A DNA stretch of 64,000 bases from an uncultured Schumannella sp. Its GTDB lineage: Bacteria > Actinomycetota > Actinomycetes > Actinomycetales > Microbacteriaceae. This document shows, in pieces, positions 46,027 to 54,609 of the stretch. The stretch spans positions 1 through 64,000 of the forward strand of contig NZ_CAJQNT010000016.1 in assembly GCF_905479755.1 (NCBI RefSeq), in the 5' to 3' direction. Each line of letters opens with the position of its first letter. The stretch's first letter is position 1. Made by a program: the position numbers and the translations under genes. The notes under the pieces are model-generated. The model did not search any database and was not told the origin of the DNA. It worked only from the letters and a program-made list of their open reading frames with translations.

Positions 46027-46895
46027 GCGGCGGCCTCCTCGACCTCCACTTTACGACCCGCCGCGGTGCGCGCGCGGGCCGCCTCGATCACACGGCAGAC
46101 GACATAAATGAGGAACGAGATGGTGGTGATGAACGGGCTGATCGGAAGCGATCCGGCGATCGCCAGAAGGATCCCGCCCACCGCCGACACGAATCCGAAG
46201 ATCATGCTCAGAATCGGCACCAGCACCGGTGACGCGCTCACGCGCAGTGCCGCCGCCGCCGGGGTGACCAGCAGCGCGAGCACGAGGAGCGCGCCGATGA
46301 TCTGCACCGAGACGGCGACCACGAGTCCGAGCAGCAGCATGAAGACGATCGACAGCGTGCGGCCGGGCACCCCGCGCGCCACCGCGACCTCCGGGTCGAG
46401 GCTGTCGAAACTCAGCGGACGCCAGATGATCAGCAGCGCCACCAGCACGACCGCGCTGATCCCGATCAAACGCCAGACCGCCGGATCGTCGACCGCGATG
46501 ATCTGCCCGGTGAGCAGACTGAACTTATTGGCGCTGCGCCCCGAATACAGCGCCAGGAACAGGATGCCGAGGCCGAGACCGGCGGGCATCAGCACGCCGA
46601 TGATCGAGTTGCGTTCCCGCGCGCGGGCACCCAGCACGCCGATCAGCAGCGCCGCGATCACCGAACCGAAGATCGAACCGAGCACGACGTCGACGCCGAT
46701 CAGGAGCGCCGCGGCCGCGCCGGCGAACGAGAGCTCGCTGATGCCGTGCACCGCGAACGCCATGTCGCGCTGCATCACCATGACGCCGATCAACCCGCCG
46801 ACGATGCCGAGCACCGCCCCGGCGAGCACCGAGTTGGCCACCAGCGCCAGGATCGCCCCGTAGTCGGTGAAGTCGAAGATCTGGTCGAAGCTCAT
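46023..46895 (-). CDS. znuB: zinc ABC transporter permease ZnuB
   Basis: 290 aa with about eight transmembrane helices, ABC-3 family: AVLGIVGGLIGVMVMQRDMAFAVHGISELSFAG near the N-terminus and DPEVAVARGVPGRTL in the coupling region. ATG overlaps the znuC stop (ATGA). Confidence 0.92.
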   Translation of the reverse strand: MSFDQIFDFTDYGAILALVANSVLAGAVLGIVGGLIGVMVMQRDMAFAVHGISELSFAGAAAALLIGVDVVLGSIFGSVIAALLIGVLGARARERNSIIGVLMPAGLGLGILFLALYSGRSANKFSLLTGQIIAVDDPAVWRLIGISAVVLVALLIIWRPLSFDSLDPEVAVARGVPGRTLSIVFMLLLGLVVAVSVQIIGALLVLALLVTPAAAALRVSASPVLVPILSMIFGFVSAVGGILLAIAGSLPISPFITTISFLIYVVCRVIEAARARTAAGRKVEVEEAAA

Positions 46896-47695
46896 GCCAG
46901 CCCCCCGTGAAGGTGGCCGGGCAGCTCGGGTGTTCCGACCACGAGGATGCGGCCCTTCGTGCGGATCACCTCGACCGGCGTTCCGTACAACTCGCTCAAA
47001 ACGTCGGAACGCAGCACCTCGTCGGGGGTGCCGATGCGGAACGACCCGCCCGCGAGGTAGAGCACCCGATCGACGATGCCGAGGATGGGGTTGATGTCGT
47101 GCGTCACCATGAGCACGCTCGCGCCCCGCTCGTGTCGGACGCGTTCGAGCAGCCCGGCGACGGTGCGCTGATGGTGGAGGTCCAGACTGAGCAGCGGCTC
47201 ATCCGCCAGCACCAGGGCGGGGTCGCCGGCGAGCGCCTCCGCGATGCGCAGGCGCTGCTGCTCGCCGCCGGAGAGCAAGCCAACGGGAACCCGCGCGTAG
47301 TCGCTCGCACCGACCTCGGCGAGCAGCTCGTCGACGCGTCGACGCGCGGCGCGGTTGGGCCACGGGATTCCAAACCGGGTGCCGTCGACACCGAGACGCA
47401 CGAGATCCCGGGCTCGCAGCGGCGTGCCGGCGGCGAAGGGACGCTGCTGCGGGATGTAGCCGACCCGGGCGCGCCCGTTCGGCAGCTCAATCGAACCGCC
47501 GTCGAGTCTGGTCAACCCGAGGATCGCGCGCAGCAGACTCGACTTGCCCGCCCCGTTGGGACCGAGCACGGCAACGAACTCGCGGGGTGCGATCGTCACC
47601 TCGAGCTCGTCCCAGAGTGTTCTCTCGCCGAAACGGAGCGACGCCCCCCGGATGCGGAGGGCGGCGTCCGTCGTGCGCGGCACGGTGTCAGTCAC
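46892..47695 (-). CDS. znuC: zinc ABC transporter ATP-binding protein ZnuC
   Basis: 267 aa. Walker A GPNGAGKSSLLRAIL, signature LLSGGEQQRLRIAEALAG, Walker B LVLADEPLLSLDLHHQ, switch His in MVTHDINPILG. GTG 47695 is chosen, 7 nt after the znuA stop; the longer frame would overlap znuA. Energises ZnuB. Confidence 0.92.
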   Translation of the reverse strand: MTDTVPRTTDAALRIRGASLRFGERTLWDELEVTIAPREFVAVLGPNGAGKSSLLRAILGLTRLDGGSIELPNGRARVGYIPQQRPFAAGTPLRARDLVRLGVDGTRFGIPWPNRAARRRVDELLAEVGASDYARVPVGLLSGGEQQRLRIAEALAGDPALVLADEPLLSLDLHHQRTVAGLLERVRHERGASVLMVTHDINPILGIVDRVLYLAGGSFRIGTPDEVLRSDVLSELYGTPVEVIRTKGRILVVGTPELPGHLHGGLA

Positions 47696-47702
47696 AGGTC
47701 GA

Positions 47703-48725
47703 TCATGCCCCGTTCGCGGCGAGCGCGCTTTCGATGGCGTCGATGTTGGAGGCCATCCAGCTGACGAAGCTCTCCCCCTCCGGCAGCGACTCGGAGAAGT
47801 CGACAATCGCGACGCCCGCCTCCTCGGCGGCGGTGCGGACGAGTTCGGTCTCGGCGCCCGAGGTCTGCGAGTTGTAGGCAAGGAAGGCGAGGTGTCCGCC
47901 CTCCACCTCCTCGAGCACCGCGGCCAGCATCGCCGGCGAGATGTCAGTTCCCTCTTCGATCGACTCGGCGAAGCCCTCCGGCGTCACATCGGTCAGTCCG
48001 GCATCGGCGAGCAGGTAGGCGGCGACCGGCTCGGTCACGACGACTTCGTCGGCAACGTCGGCGTACTCGTCGCCGAGGGCCTCGACTCGCTCGTGCAGTT
48101 CTTCGAGCTCGGCCTCGAGCGCTTCAGCGTTCGCCCCGTAGGTGCTCGCGTTGGCCTCGTCGATCTCCTGCAGTTCCTCCGCGATCGCGTGGACGAACTC
48201 GATCATGCCGTCGAGCGAGTACCAGACGTGCTCGTTGACGCCCTCGATGTGGCCGTGGTCGGCGTGCTCGTCCTCAGCGTGCTCGTCGTCCGCGTGCTCG
48301 TCCTCGGCGTGCTCGTCCTCAGCGTGCTCGTCCTCAGCGTGCTCGTCCTCAGCGTGCTCGTCGTCACCGGTCAGCCCGAGAACATCGACGGCGACGAGCG
48401 AGTGCGGCGCGTCATCCATCGCGTCGAGGATGGTGTCGATGAAGGGGTCGTAGCCGCCGCCGTTCGACACGACAAGGTCGGCGCTCTCGATCGCGAGGCG
48501 ATCGCGCGCCGTCGCCTCGTACGAGTGCGGGTCCTGGACCGTCCCCTCGATGATGCTCTCGACCTCAAAGCCGTTGCCAGCGACGCTCGCCACGAGGTCC
48601 GCGTAGACGTCCGTCGAGGTCACGATGCGCAGGATGCCGTCGTCGGCGGGCTCGGCGGTGGCGCATCCGCTGAGGGCGAGCAGGCTCGCCGTGCCGAGGG
48701 CGAGGAGGGGAAGACGAGCAGACAA
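47703..48725 (-). CDS. znuA: zinc ABC transporter substrate-binding lipoprotein ZnuA
   Basis: 340 aa. Lipoprotein signal with lipobox LSGC (Cys about 21). Cluster A-I metal-binding fold with DPHSYEATARDRLAIESADLV and NEHVWYSLDGM (His ligands). Between them is a long acidic His loop (about residues 120-160) of repeated DEHAE units, typical of zinc-specific ZnuA but unusually regular. AGGAG precedes the ATG. Controlled by the palindromic operator upstream. Confidence 0.94.
   Translation of the reverse strand: MSARLPLLALGTASLLALSGCATAEPADDGILRIVTSTDVYADLVASVAGNGFEVESIIEGTVQDPHSYEATARDRLAIESADLVVSNGGGYDPFIDTILDAMDDAPHSLVAVDVLGLTGDDEHAEDEHAEDEHAEDEHAEDEHADDEHAEDEHADHGHIEGVNEHVWYSLDGMIEFVHAIAEELQEIDEANASTYGANAEALEAELEELHERVEALGDEYADVADEVVVTEPVAAYLLADAGLTDVTPEGFAESIEEGTDISPAMLAAVLEEVEGGHLAFLAYNSQTSGAETELVRTAAEEAGVAIVDFSESLPEGESFVSWMASNIDAIESALAANGA
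48264..48368. repeat. 15-bp tandem repeat encoding the ZnuA His-rich loop
   Basis: Seven units of a GTGCTCGTCCTCAGC-like 15-mer, each encoding DEHAE or DEHAD on the minus strand. Near-identical DNA suggests recent slippage expansion. Confidence 0.85.
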
Positions 48726-48767
48726 CGGGACTCCTTGATCCAGTCGCCGACGATCGACGACGAGCCC

Positions 48768-48797
48768 ACGCTAGACCTTATTGATAACCGTTGTCAA
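48768..48797 (-). promoter_or_regulatory. znuA operon promoter
   Basis: Minus-strand TTGACA (48797-48792) and TAGCGT (48773-48768) with an 18-bp spacer. The -35 lies in the centre of the palindromic operator. Confidence 0.7.
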
Positions 48798-48812
48798 AAC
48801 GGTTATCAATAA
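48778..48812. promoter_or_regulatory. Zur operator (35-bp palindrome)
   Basis: TTATTGATAACCGTT / AACGGTTATCAATAA, perfect 15-bp arms with a GTCAA centre. It contains two overlapping TTGATAAC-type half-palindromes as seen at actinobacterial Zur sites. It covers the znuA -35 and spacer, so zinc-loaded Zur should block transcription. Confidence 0.82.
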
Positions 48813-48931
48813 CGCGCTCTCCGGCCGCCCGCGCGCGCTCCCGCGCTGCTCGCCCGCCCCCGCGCCCGCACCCCGCTCCCGCACCCGCACCCCGCGCCGC
48901 GCGCCCCGCTCCCACACCCGCACCCGCTCCT

Positions 48932-48992
48932 CGCGAGCGGTGCGAAACGTGGGATGCGCGCACCCCGGATCGCACCTTTCGCACCGCTCGCG
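48932..48992. repeat. REP-like palindrome, copy A
   Basis: Perfect 16-bp arms CGCGAGCGGTGCGAAA / TTTCGCACCGCTCGCG around a 29-nt centre CGTGGGATGCGCGCACC... Confidence 0.85.
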
Positions 48993-49108
48993 GGATGCGG
49001 CAGGGGTGTGGCGGGGCTTGCGGGTGCGGGGTGAGCAGAGGTGCGGGGTGGGCAGGGGTGCGGGAGACCGCGCGCTCTGCGCGAGTCCCGCTGAGCGCTC
49101 GGCACGCG

Positions 49109-49167
49109 GCGAGCGGTGCGAAACGTGGGATGCGCGCACCCCGGATCGCACCTTTCGCACCGCTCGC
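49109..49167. repeat. REP-like palindrome, copy B
   Basis: 15-bp arms GCGAGCGGTGCGAAA / TTTCGCACCGCTCGC and the same central 29 nt as copy A. Confidence 0.85.
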
Positions 49168-49260
49168 GAACGGATTCGCAGGATCACACCCCACGACCAC
49201 CGCATCGCGCGAGCCGGGCAGCGCTCGAGTCACCGCGAGCGCCCCGCACCGCGCACCCGG

Positions 49261-49317
49261 CGAGCGGTGCAAAACGTGGGATGCGCGCACCCCGGATCGC
49301 ACTTTTGGCACCGCTCG
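49261..49317. repeat. REP-like palindrome, copy C (diverged)
   Basis: Same unit with three substitutions (left GGTGCAAAACG, right ACTTTTGGCACC), so the stem is slightly weakened. It is followed by the same roughly 60-nt tail as copy A. Confidence 0.8.
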
Positions 49318-49519
49318 CGGGATGCGGCAGGGGTGTGGCGGGGCTTGCGGGGTGCGGGGTGAGCAGAGGTGCGGGGTGGGCAGGGGGGCGGGGTGGGCAG
49401 GGGGGCGGGGCACGCGGAAACGCGCGCTCTGCGGGTGCAGCTCGCGCGCCACGCAGCTCGCGAGCCACGCAGCGCGCGAGCCACGCCAGCGCTCAACCCC
49501 CGCGCGGGGGAACGACCCC

Positions 49520-50908
49520 CTAGTCGAGCAGGAGCGCCGGTTCCTCGAGCACGCTCGCCACATCCGCGATGAAACGGCTGACGACGTCGCCGTCCACGAC
49601 GCGGTGATCGAAGCTGCCGCCGACGGTGGTGACGTACGCGGGGCGCACCTCGCCATCCACCACCCACGGCTTCTGCTTGATCGCGCCGAGCACCAGGATC
49701 GACACCTCGCCCGGGTTCAGGATCGGCGTTCCCGTGTCGACGCCGAACGAACCGAGGTTCGTGATCGTGATGGTGCCGCCCGACATCGCCGCCGGCGGCG
49801 TCTTGCCGTCGCGCGCGGTGAGGGTCAACTGCTCGAGCGCCTCCGCAAGCTCGCGCAACGACAGATCCTGCGCGTCCTTGATGTTCGGCACGATCAGCCC
49901 GCGCGGCGTCGCGGCGGCGATCCCCAGGTTCACGAAGTGGTGGACGACGATCTCCTTGTCGGTCCACGTCGAGTTCACCGTCGGGTTGCGGCGGATCGCC
50001 CACATGAGCGCCTTCGCGGCAATGAGCAGCGGCGAGACCTTCACCCCGGCGAACTCGGGGTTGTTCTTGAGGCGCTTGACGAACTCCATCGTGCGCGTCG
50101 CGTTCACGTCGGTGAAGACGCTCACGTGCGGCGCGGTGAACGCGCTCGTCGTCATCGCCGTGGCGATCGCCTTGCGCACGCCCTTCACCGGGATGCGGTC
50201 CTCGCGCTCGGCGCCCCACTCGGGCGTCTCGAGGTTGCGGAACACGCTCGCCTGCTGCGCCTGACGGATGACGTCGTCACGCGTGATCTCCCCGGCGAGC
50301 CCGGTCGCGGTCACCGTCGCGAGGTCGACCTCGAGATCCTTGGCGAGCTTGCGGATCGGCGGCTTCGCGATCACCGGTCCGGCGGAGGCCGCGGGAACGG
50401 AGCTCGGCTTCACCGGGGTCGACTTGGCGGCGACCTCCTGCGGCGCATCCGACCCGCCGTCGGGAGCGACGGTCGTGCCCACGCGACGACGCCGGGTGGT
50501 GGCGTGCGCGCCCTTCGAGCCGTAGCCGACGAGCACGGCGCCGGAGCCCGAGTCGGCGGCGGGCTCGTTGTCGCCGTTCTCGGCCGGGCCGATCGTCGTC
50601 GCGGTATCGGCGATGGTGCCGAGCGCATCCCCCTCGTTTCCGGGGGCCTGCAGCTCGATCGTGCCGCCGCTCGAGTCGACGCGGATGATCGGCGACCCAA
50701 CCTCGACGGTCGCGCCCTCCTCGGCGAGCAGTTCGGTGACGGTGCCGGCGAACGGCGACGGCAGCTCGACGAGCGACTTCGCGGTCTCGATCTCGACGAG
50801 CACCTGGTTGACGGTGACGACGTCGCCCGGCTTGACCTTCCACGCCACGATTTCGGCTTCGGTCAAGCCCTCGCCGACGTCCGGCAACGGAAACTCTGAA
50901 TGTGCCAC
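49520..50908 (-). CDS. 2-oxoacid dehydrogenase E2, dihydrolipoamide acyltransferase
   Basis: 462 aa. Lipoyl domain at residues 1-75 with lipoylated Lys in [11 protein letters not shown], linker, peripheral-subunit-binding domain (about 180-220, [19 protein letters not shown]), and catalytic domain ending in [16 protein letters not shown] (active-site His/Asp). Core of a pyruvate or branched-chain 2-oxoacid complex with the E1 genes upstream; E3 is not in the window. GTG start with GGGAG 7 nt before. Confidence 0.9.
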   Translation of the reverse strand: MAHSEFPLPDVGEGLTEAEIVAWKVKPGDVVTVNQVLVEIETAKSLVELPSPFAGTVTELLAEEGATVEVGSPIIRVDSSGGTIELQAPGNEGDALGTIADTATTIGPAENGDNEPAADSGSGAVLVGYGSKGAHATTRRRRVGTTVAPDGGSDAPQEVAAKSTPVKPSSVPAASAGPVIAKPPIRKLAKDLEVDLATVTATGLAGEITRDDVIRQAQQASVFRNLETPEWGAEREDRIPVKGVRKAIATAMTTSAFTAPHVSVFTDVNATRTMEFVKRLKNNPEFAGVKVSPLLIAAKALMWAIRRNPTVNSTWTDKEIVVHHFVNLGIAAATPRGLIVPNIKDAQDLSLRELAEALEQLTLTARDGKTPPAAMSGGTITITNLGSFGVDTGTPILNPGEVSILVLGAIKQKPWVVDGEVRPAYVTTVGGSFDHRVVDGDVVSRFIADVASVLEEPALLLD

Positions 50909-50957
50909 GGTCGACTCCCTGGTGGTTCAGGTCCCCGCGGGGACCACGACGGTTGGG

Positions 50958-51938
50958 TCAGTAGGCGAGGGCGCGGTCCACGGCCTCGAGAATGCGGTCG
51001 GCGTCGGGAAGGTAGTCCCCCTCGAGCTTCGCGGGCGGGAACGGGGTGTCGTACCCGCTGACGCGCAACGGCGGCGCTTCGAGCGAGTAGAACGCACGCT
51101 CGGCGATCGTCGCGGCGACCTCCGACCCGACGCTGACGTGGCCGGGCGCCTCCTGGGCGACGACCAGTCGGCCGGTCTTTTGCACGGATGCGAGCAGCGG
51201 CGCGTAGTCGACCGGCGACAGCGACCGCAGGTCGACGACCTCGATGCTGGTGCCCTCGCCCACGGCGATATCGGCGGCCTGCAGCAACGCCGTCACCATG
51301 GCGCCATGCCCGACGACGGTGACGTCGGTGCCGGTGCGCACGACGCGGCTCTCGTGCAGCGGTGCGGCGGGCGTGCCGCGGTCCACCTCGCCCTTGTGCC
51401 AGTAGCGGCTCTTCGGCTCGAAGAACAGCACCGGGTCGCGGCTTTCAATCGCCTGACGGATCATCCAGTAGCCGTCGTTGGCGGTCGCCGGACTCACCAC
51501 GCGCAGACCCGGCGTGTGCGCGAAGTACGCCTCCGGGCTTTCCTGGTGGTGCTCGACGGCGCCGATGTGCCCGCCGTAGGGCACGCGGATCACGACCGGG
51601 AAGTCCTGCGTTCCCTCGTGGCGGTAGGTGAGCTTGGCCAGCTGCGAGGTGATCTGGTCGAAGCCCGGGTAGATGAAGCCGTCGAACTGGATCTCGCACA
51701 CCGGTCGGTAGCCGCGCATCGCGAGACCGATCGCCGTGCCAACGATGCCCGACTCGGCGAGCGGCGTGTCGAGCACGCGCGACTCGCCGAACTGAGCCTG
51801 CAGCCCCTCGGTGACGCGGAACACGCCGCCGAGTCGACCGATGTCTTCGCCCATCAGGAGCACGCGGTCGTCGGCCGCGAGCGCGTCGCGGAGGCCCTCA
51901 TTGATGGCCTTCGCCATCGTCATCTGCTCGAGGCTCAC
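50958..51938 (-). CDS. 2-oxoacid dehydrogenase E1 beta subunit
   Basis: 326 aa transketolase-like subunit: VLLMGEDIGRLGGVFRVTEG, PLAESGIVGTAIGLAMRGYRP, HHQESPEAYFAHTPGLRVV. Pairs with E1 alpha to decarboxylate a 2-oxoacid with ThDP. GTG overlaps the E1 alpha stop by 4 nt. Confidence 0.92.
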   Translation of the reverse strand: MSLEQMTMAKAINEGLRDALAADDRVLLMGEDIGRLGGVFRVTEGLQAQFGESRVLDTPLAESGIVGTAIGLAMRGYRPVCEIQFDGFIYPGFDQITSQLAKLTYRHEGTQDFPVVIRVPYGGHIGAVEHHQESPEAYFAHTPGLRVVSPATANDGYWMIRQAIESRDPVLFFEPKSRYWHKGEVDRGTPAAPLHESRVVRTGTDVTVVGHGAMVTALLQAADIAVGEGTSIEVVDLRSLSPVDYAPLLASVQKTGRLVVAQEAPGHVSVGSEVAATIAERAFYSLEAPPLRVSGYDTPFPPAKLEGDYLPDADRILEAVDRALAY

Positions 51939-53053
51939 TCGGCGTCTCCCTCGAACGACGCCTCGTAGGCGGCGTGCCAGGCGCGCTGCGCATCCACGCC
52001 GGGGTGAGGCTCGGTGTAGACGTGCTCGAAGATCTTCTCCGAACTCGGGTCGGTGAGCTCGGCGACGCGGGCACGCGTGTCGGCGGCGAGATCTTCCGCC
52101 TCGGCGGCGACCTCGGCGAAGAACGAGTCGGCCACGCCGCGACCACGCAGGTACGCCTCGAAGCGCGTGATCGGGTCGCGGTGGCTCCAGAACTCGACGT
52201 CTTCGTGTTCGCGATACTTCGTCGGGTCATCGCTCGAGGTGTGGGCACCCATGCGGTAGGTGAGCGCCTCGATGAAGCGCGGTCCCTCGCCGCCGCGCGC
52301 CGCATCCAGGGCGAGCGTCGTCGCGGCGTAGCTGGCGAGCACGTCGTTGCCGTCGATCTGCACGCTCGGGATGCCGAAGCCGGCCGCCCGCTGATACAGC
52401 GGCGTGCGCGACTGACGTTCGACCGGCACCGAGATCGCCCAGTGGTTGTTCTGCAGGAAGAACACCTGCGGGGTTTGGTAGCTCGCCGCGAACACGTAGG
52501 CCTCGTTGACGTCGCCCTGGCTGGTGGCGCCGTCGCCGAAGTAGACGAGCACCGCCGCATCCTTCTCGGGGTCGCCGGTGCCGACGACGCCGTCGAACTG
52601 CATGCCCATCGCGTAGCCGGTCGCGTGCAACGACTGCGAGCCGATGACGAGCGTGTAGAGGTGGAAGTTGCCGGTCTCGGCCGGATCCCAACCCCCGTGG
52701 CTGAGGCCGCGCAACATCTCGATGAGACGCATCAGATCCAGCCCGCGGATGCGGCCGACCGCGTGCTCGCGGTAGGCGGGAAAGAGGTGATCCTGCGGCT
52801 TCGCGGCGAAGCCCGAGCCGACCTGCGCCGCCTCCTGGCCGGTGCTCGGAATCCACAGCGCGAGCTGACCCTGGCGCTGCAGGTTGCCGGCCTCGATGTC
52901 GAAGTGCCGGACGGCGACCATGTGTCGGTGGAAGTCGAGAAGTCGCTCCTCGGGGATCCCCTGGACGATCGGCAGGTACTCGGCCGTCGCGTCGTTTTCG
53001 ACGAGGGTCCCCTCCGGCGAAAGCAGTTGAACAGTCGCCTCGGTATAGGACAT
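51935..53053 (-). CDS. 2-oxoacid dehydrogenase E1 alpha subunit
   Basis: 372 aa ThDP-binding subunit; the ThDP motif is GDGATSQGDVNEAYVFAASYQTPQVFFLQNNHWAIS. YRMGAHTSSDDPTKYR is the family phosphorylation-loop region. Whether the substrate is pyruvate or branched-chain keto acids cannot be told. TAGGGT 6 nt before the ATG supports a leaderless operon start. Confidence 0.92.
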   Translation of the reverse strand: MSYTEATVQLLSPEGTLVENDATAEYLPIVQGIPEERLLDFHRHMVAVRHFDIEAGNLQRQGQLALWIPSTGQEAAQVGSGFAAKPQDHLFPAYREHAVGRIRGLDLMRLIEMLRGLSHGGWDPAETGNFHLYTLVIGSQSLHATGYAMGMQFDGVVGTGDPEKDAAVLVYFGDGATSQGDVNEAYVFAASYQTPQVFFLQNNHWAISVPVERQSRTPLYQRAAGFGIPSVQIDGNDVLASYAATTLALDAARGGEGPRFIEALTYRMGAHTSSDDPTKYREHEDVEFWSHRDPITRFEAYLRGRGVADSFFAEVAAEAEDLAADTRARVAELTDPSSEKIFEHVYTEPHPGVDAQRAWHAAYEASFEGDAE

Positions 53054-53057
53054 GTGC

Positions 53058-54143
53058 CTACCCTAGCCCGGTGCTCGGAAGCGCCTGTGGGAGGGTCCTG
53101 ACAAGCTCGGCCGTGGCATCTAGGAGTTTCTCCACAGACTCCGGCTCGCCGACGGAGACCCGGATGCCGTCTCCCGGGAACACGCGGGCGACGATTCCGT
53201 GCTCCATGAGCACCTCTCCGGCCTCGACCGTGTGCTCGCCCGTGGCGAGCCAGACGAAGTTGCCCTGCGGCTCGGGGATCCGGATGCCCTGGTTGGCGAG
53301 CGCCGCCGCGATCCGCTCGCGAAGGCTGACGAGCTCCGCCACCTGCCCGAGCAGTTCGGGTTCGGCGTCGAGCGCCGCGAGCGCGCCGCGCTGCGCCGCC
53401 TCGGTCACCGAGAGGGCGATCGCGGTGGAGCGCGCGGCATCCAGAATGTAGGGCGCGCCGATCGCGTAGCCGATCCGCAGCCCGGCGAGGCCGTAGGCCT
53501 TGGAGAAGGTGCGAAGCACCACGAGGTTCTCGTGATCGCCGCGCACCTCGAGGCCGTCGACGGCCGCCGGATCGGTGACGAACTCCGCGTAGGCCTCGTC
53601 GAGGATGACGAGCACCTCCTCGGGGACCCGCGCCATGAAGGTCTCGAATTCGTCGCGCGCGACGATCGTCGAGGTCGGATTGTTCGGGGTGCAGACGATG
53701 ATCACGCGGGTGCGCTCGGTGATCGCCTCGGCCATCGCATCCAGGTCGTGGGAGCCGTCGGCGCGCACCGGCACGGTGACGCTCGTGGCACCCGCCACCG
53801 TGACAATGCCCGGGTAGGCCTCGAAGCTCCGCCAGGCGTAGATGACCTCGTCGCCCGGGCCTGCCGCCGCGGTGACGAGCTGGTGCAGGATCGACACCGA
53901 GCCGGCGCCCGCGTGCACGGCGTCGAGCTCGACGTCGTGGCGCGCGGCGAGCCGGACGCGCAGAGCCTGGGCGGTGCCGTCGGGGTAGCGGTTGACGCTC
54001 GCGTTCGCGATCGCCGCGGCGATGCTCGGCAGCGTCGGGAACGGGTTCTCGTTGGAGGAGAGCTTGAAGGCATCCTCGGCGGCGGGTCGGCCCTGACGAT
54101 ACGGAGCCAGCGCGGCGATGGCGGGGCGAAGCGAAACGGGCAT
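53058..54143 (-). CDS. histidinol-phosphate / aromatic aminotransferase
   Basis: 361 aa fold-type I PLP aminotransferase of the HisC/Pat group. Motifs: KLSSNENPFP, VNRYPDG, GAGSVSILHQLV, VCTPNNPTSTIV, ILDEAYAEF, and the PLP lysine in RTFSKAYGLAGLRIGY. A phenylalanine aminotransferase role (Pat) is likely when a separate hisC exists elsewhere; not decidable here. Leaderless pattern at the start. Confidence 0.87.
   Translation of the reverse strand: MPVSLRPAIAALAPYRQGRPAAEDAFKLSSNENPFPTLPSIAAAIANASVNRYPDGTAQALRVRLAARHDVELDAVHAGAGSVSILHQLVTAAAGPGDEVIYAWRSFEAYPGIVTVAGATSVTVPVRADGSHDLDAMAEAITERTRVIIVCTPNNPTSTIVARDEFETFMARVPEEVLVILDEAYAEFVTDPAAVDGLEVRGDHENLVVLRTFSKAYGLAGLRIGYAIGAPYILDAARSTAIALSVTEAAQRGALAALDAEPELLGQVAELVSLRERIAAALANQGIRIPEPQGNFVWLATGEHTVEAGEVLMEHGIVARVFPGDGIRVSVGEPESVEKLLDATAELVRTLPQALPSTGLG
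53060..53065 (-). promoter_or_regulatory. -10 hexamer of the 2-oxoacid dehydrogenase operon
   Basis: TAGGGT, 6 nt before the E1 alpha ATG. Confidence 0.5.
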
Positions 54144-54149
54144 GCGTTC

Positions 54150-54155
54150 AGCCTA
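54150..54155 (-). promoter_or_regulatory. -10 hexamer of the aminotransferase gene
   Basis: TAGGCT, 6 nt before the ATG at 54143. Confidence 0.5.
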
Positions 54156-54192
54156 GAGCCGCGCGCCCTGGTCTTCCCGGCCCCGCCTTTGC

Positions 54193-54198
54193 CACAAT
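54193..54198 (+). promoter_or_regulatory. -10 hexamer of the small membrane protein gene
   Basis: CACAAT, 6 nt before the ATG at 54205. Confidence 0.4.
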
Positions 54199-54204
54199 GA
54201 ACGC

Positions 54205-54609
54205 ATGGGACGACTCTTTCTCCGCCTGCTGATCAACACGCTCGCACTGTGGCTGACAACTCTGATTCTGGTGGACAACGTCTCAGTGACGTCCTTCGGT
54301 CCCCCGGACGACACTTTTGCGTACTTCCTCACGCTGGTGCTGGTGGCGGTGCTCTTCGGCCTGGTGAACGGGATCGTCGGGGGGATCGTGCGGGTTGTCG
54401 CGTTCCCGCTGTACATCCTCACCCTCGGCCTCGTCGCGCTCGTGGTCAACGGCCTGATGCTTCTGCTGGTGGCGTGGATCAGCACGCTCATCGGCTTCGG
54501 TCTCACGATCGAGAACTTCTGGTGGGGCGTGCTCGGCGCGCTGCTGCTCGGGGTGTTCTCGTGGTTGATCGGGATCGTGTTGCGCCCCTTCACGGGCAAG
54601 CGCCGCTAA
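54205..54609 (+). CDS. phage-holin-4-like small membrane protein
   Basis: 134 aa with four transmembrane helices and short polar loops (GLVNGIVGGIVRVVAFPLYILTLGL, GVFSWLIGIVLRPFTGKRR). This is the chromosomal family named after the mycobacteriophage D29 holin (PF04020-like). There are no phage genes nearby, so a lysis role is unlikely. It overlaps the stop of the convergent hydrolase gene by 4 nt. Confidence 0.78.
   Translation: MGRLFLRLLINTLALWLTTLILVDNVSVTSFGPPDDTFAYFLTLVLVAVLFGLVNGIVGGIVRVVAFPLYILTLGLVALVVNGLMLLLVAWISTLIGFGLTIENFWWGVLGALLLGVFSWLIGIVLRPFTGKRR

Larger units (their letters stand above)
48813..49519. other. repeat-rich intergenic region, no gene
   Basis: Extremely GC-rich and low-complexity. 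Contains three REP-like palindromes and a duplicated segment (GGGATGCGGCAGGGGTGTGG followed by CGGGGCTTGCGGG..., at about 48992 and 49319), plus C-rich repeats at 48840-48920. Long open frames run through it in several phases but have no coding character. Confidence 0.7.

Noticed and set aside
48264-48368. possible CRISPR-like array
   Set aside because: The 15-bp units have no spacers and are in frame within znuA, encoding the His-rich loop.
48932-49317. possible CRISPR array from three spaced palindromes
   Set aside because: Distances between copies are unequal (about 120 and 95 nt), the intervening DNA is itself repeated, and no cas genes are present.
48791-50899. 702-codon open frame on the plus strand
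   Set aside because: Runs through the REP-like repeats and then antisense to the E2 gene. Low-complexity Arg/Ala/Pro composition with no coding character.
54205-54609. prophage lysis gene
   Set aside because: The protein belongs to a holin-named family, but no other phage gene is nearby and the family is widespread on actinobacterial chromosomes.
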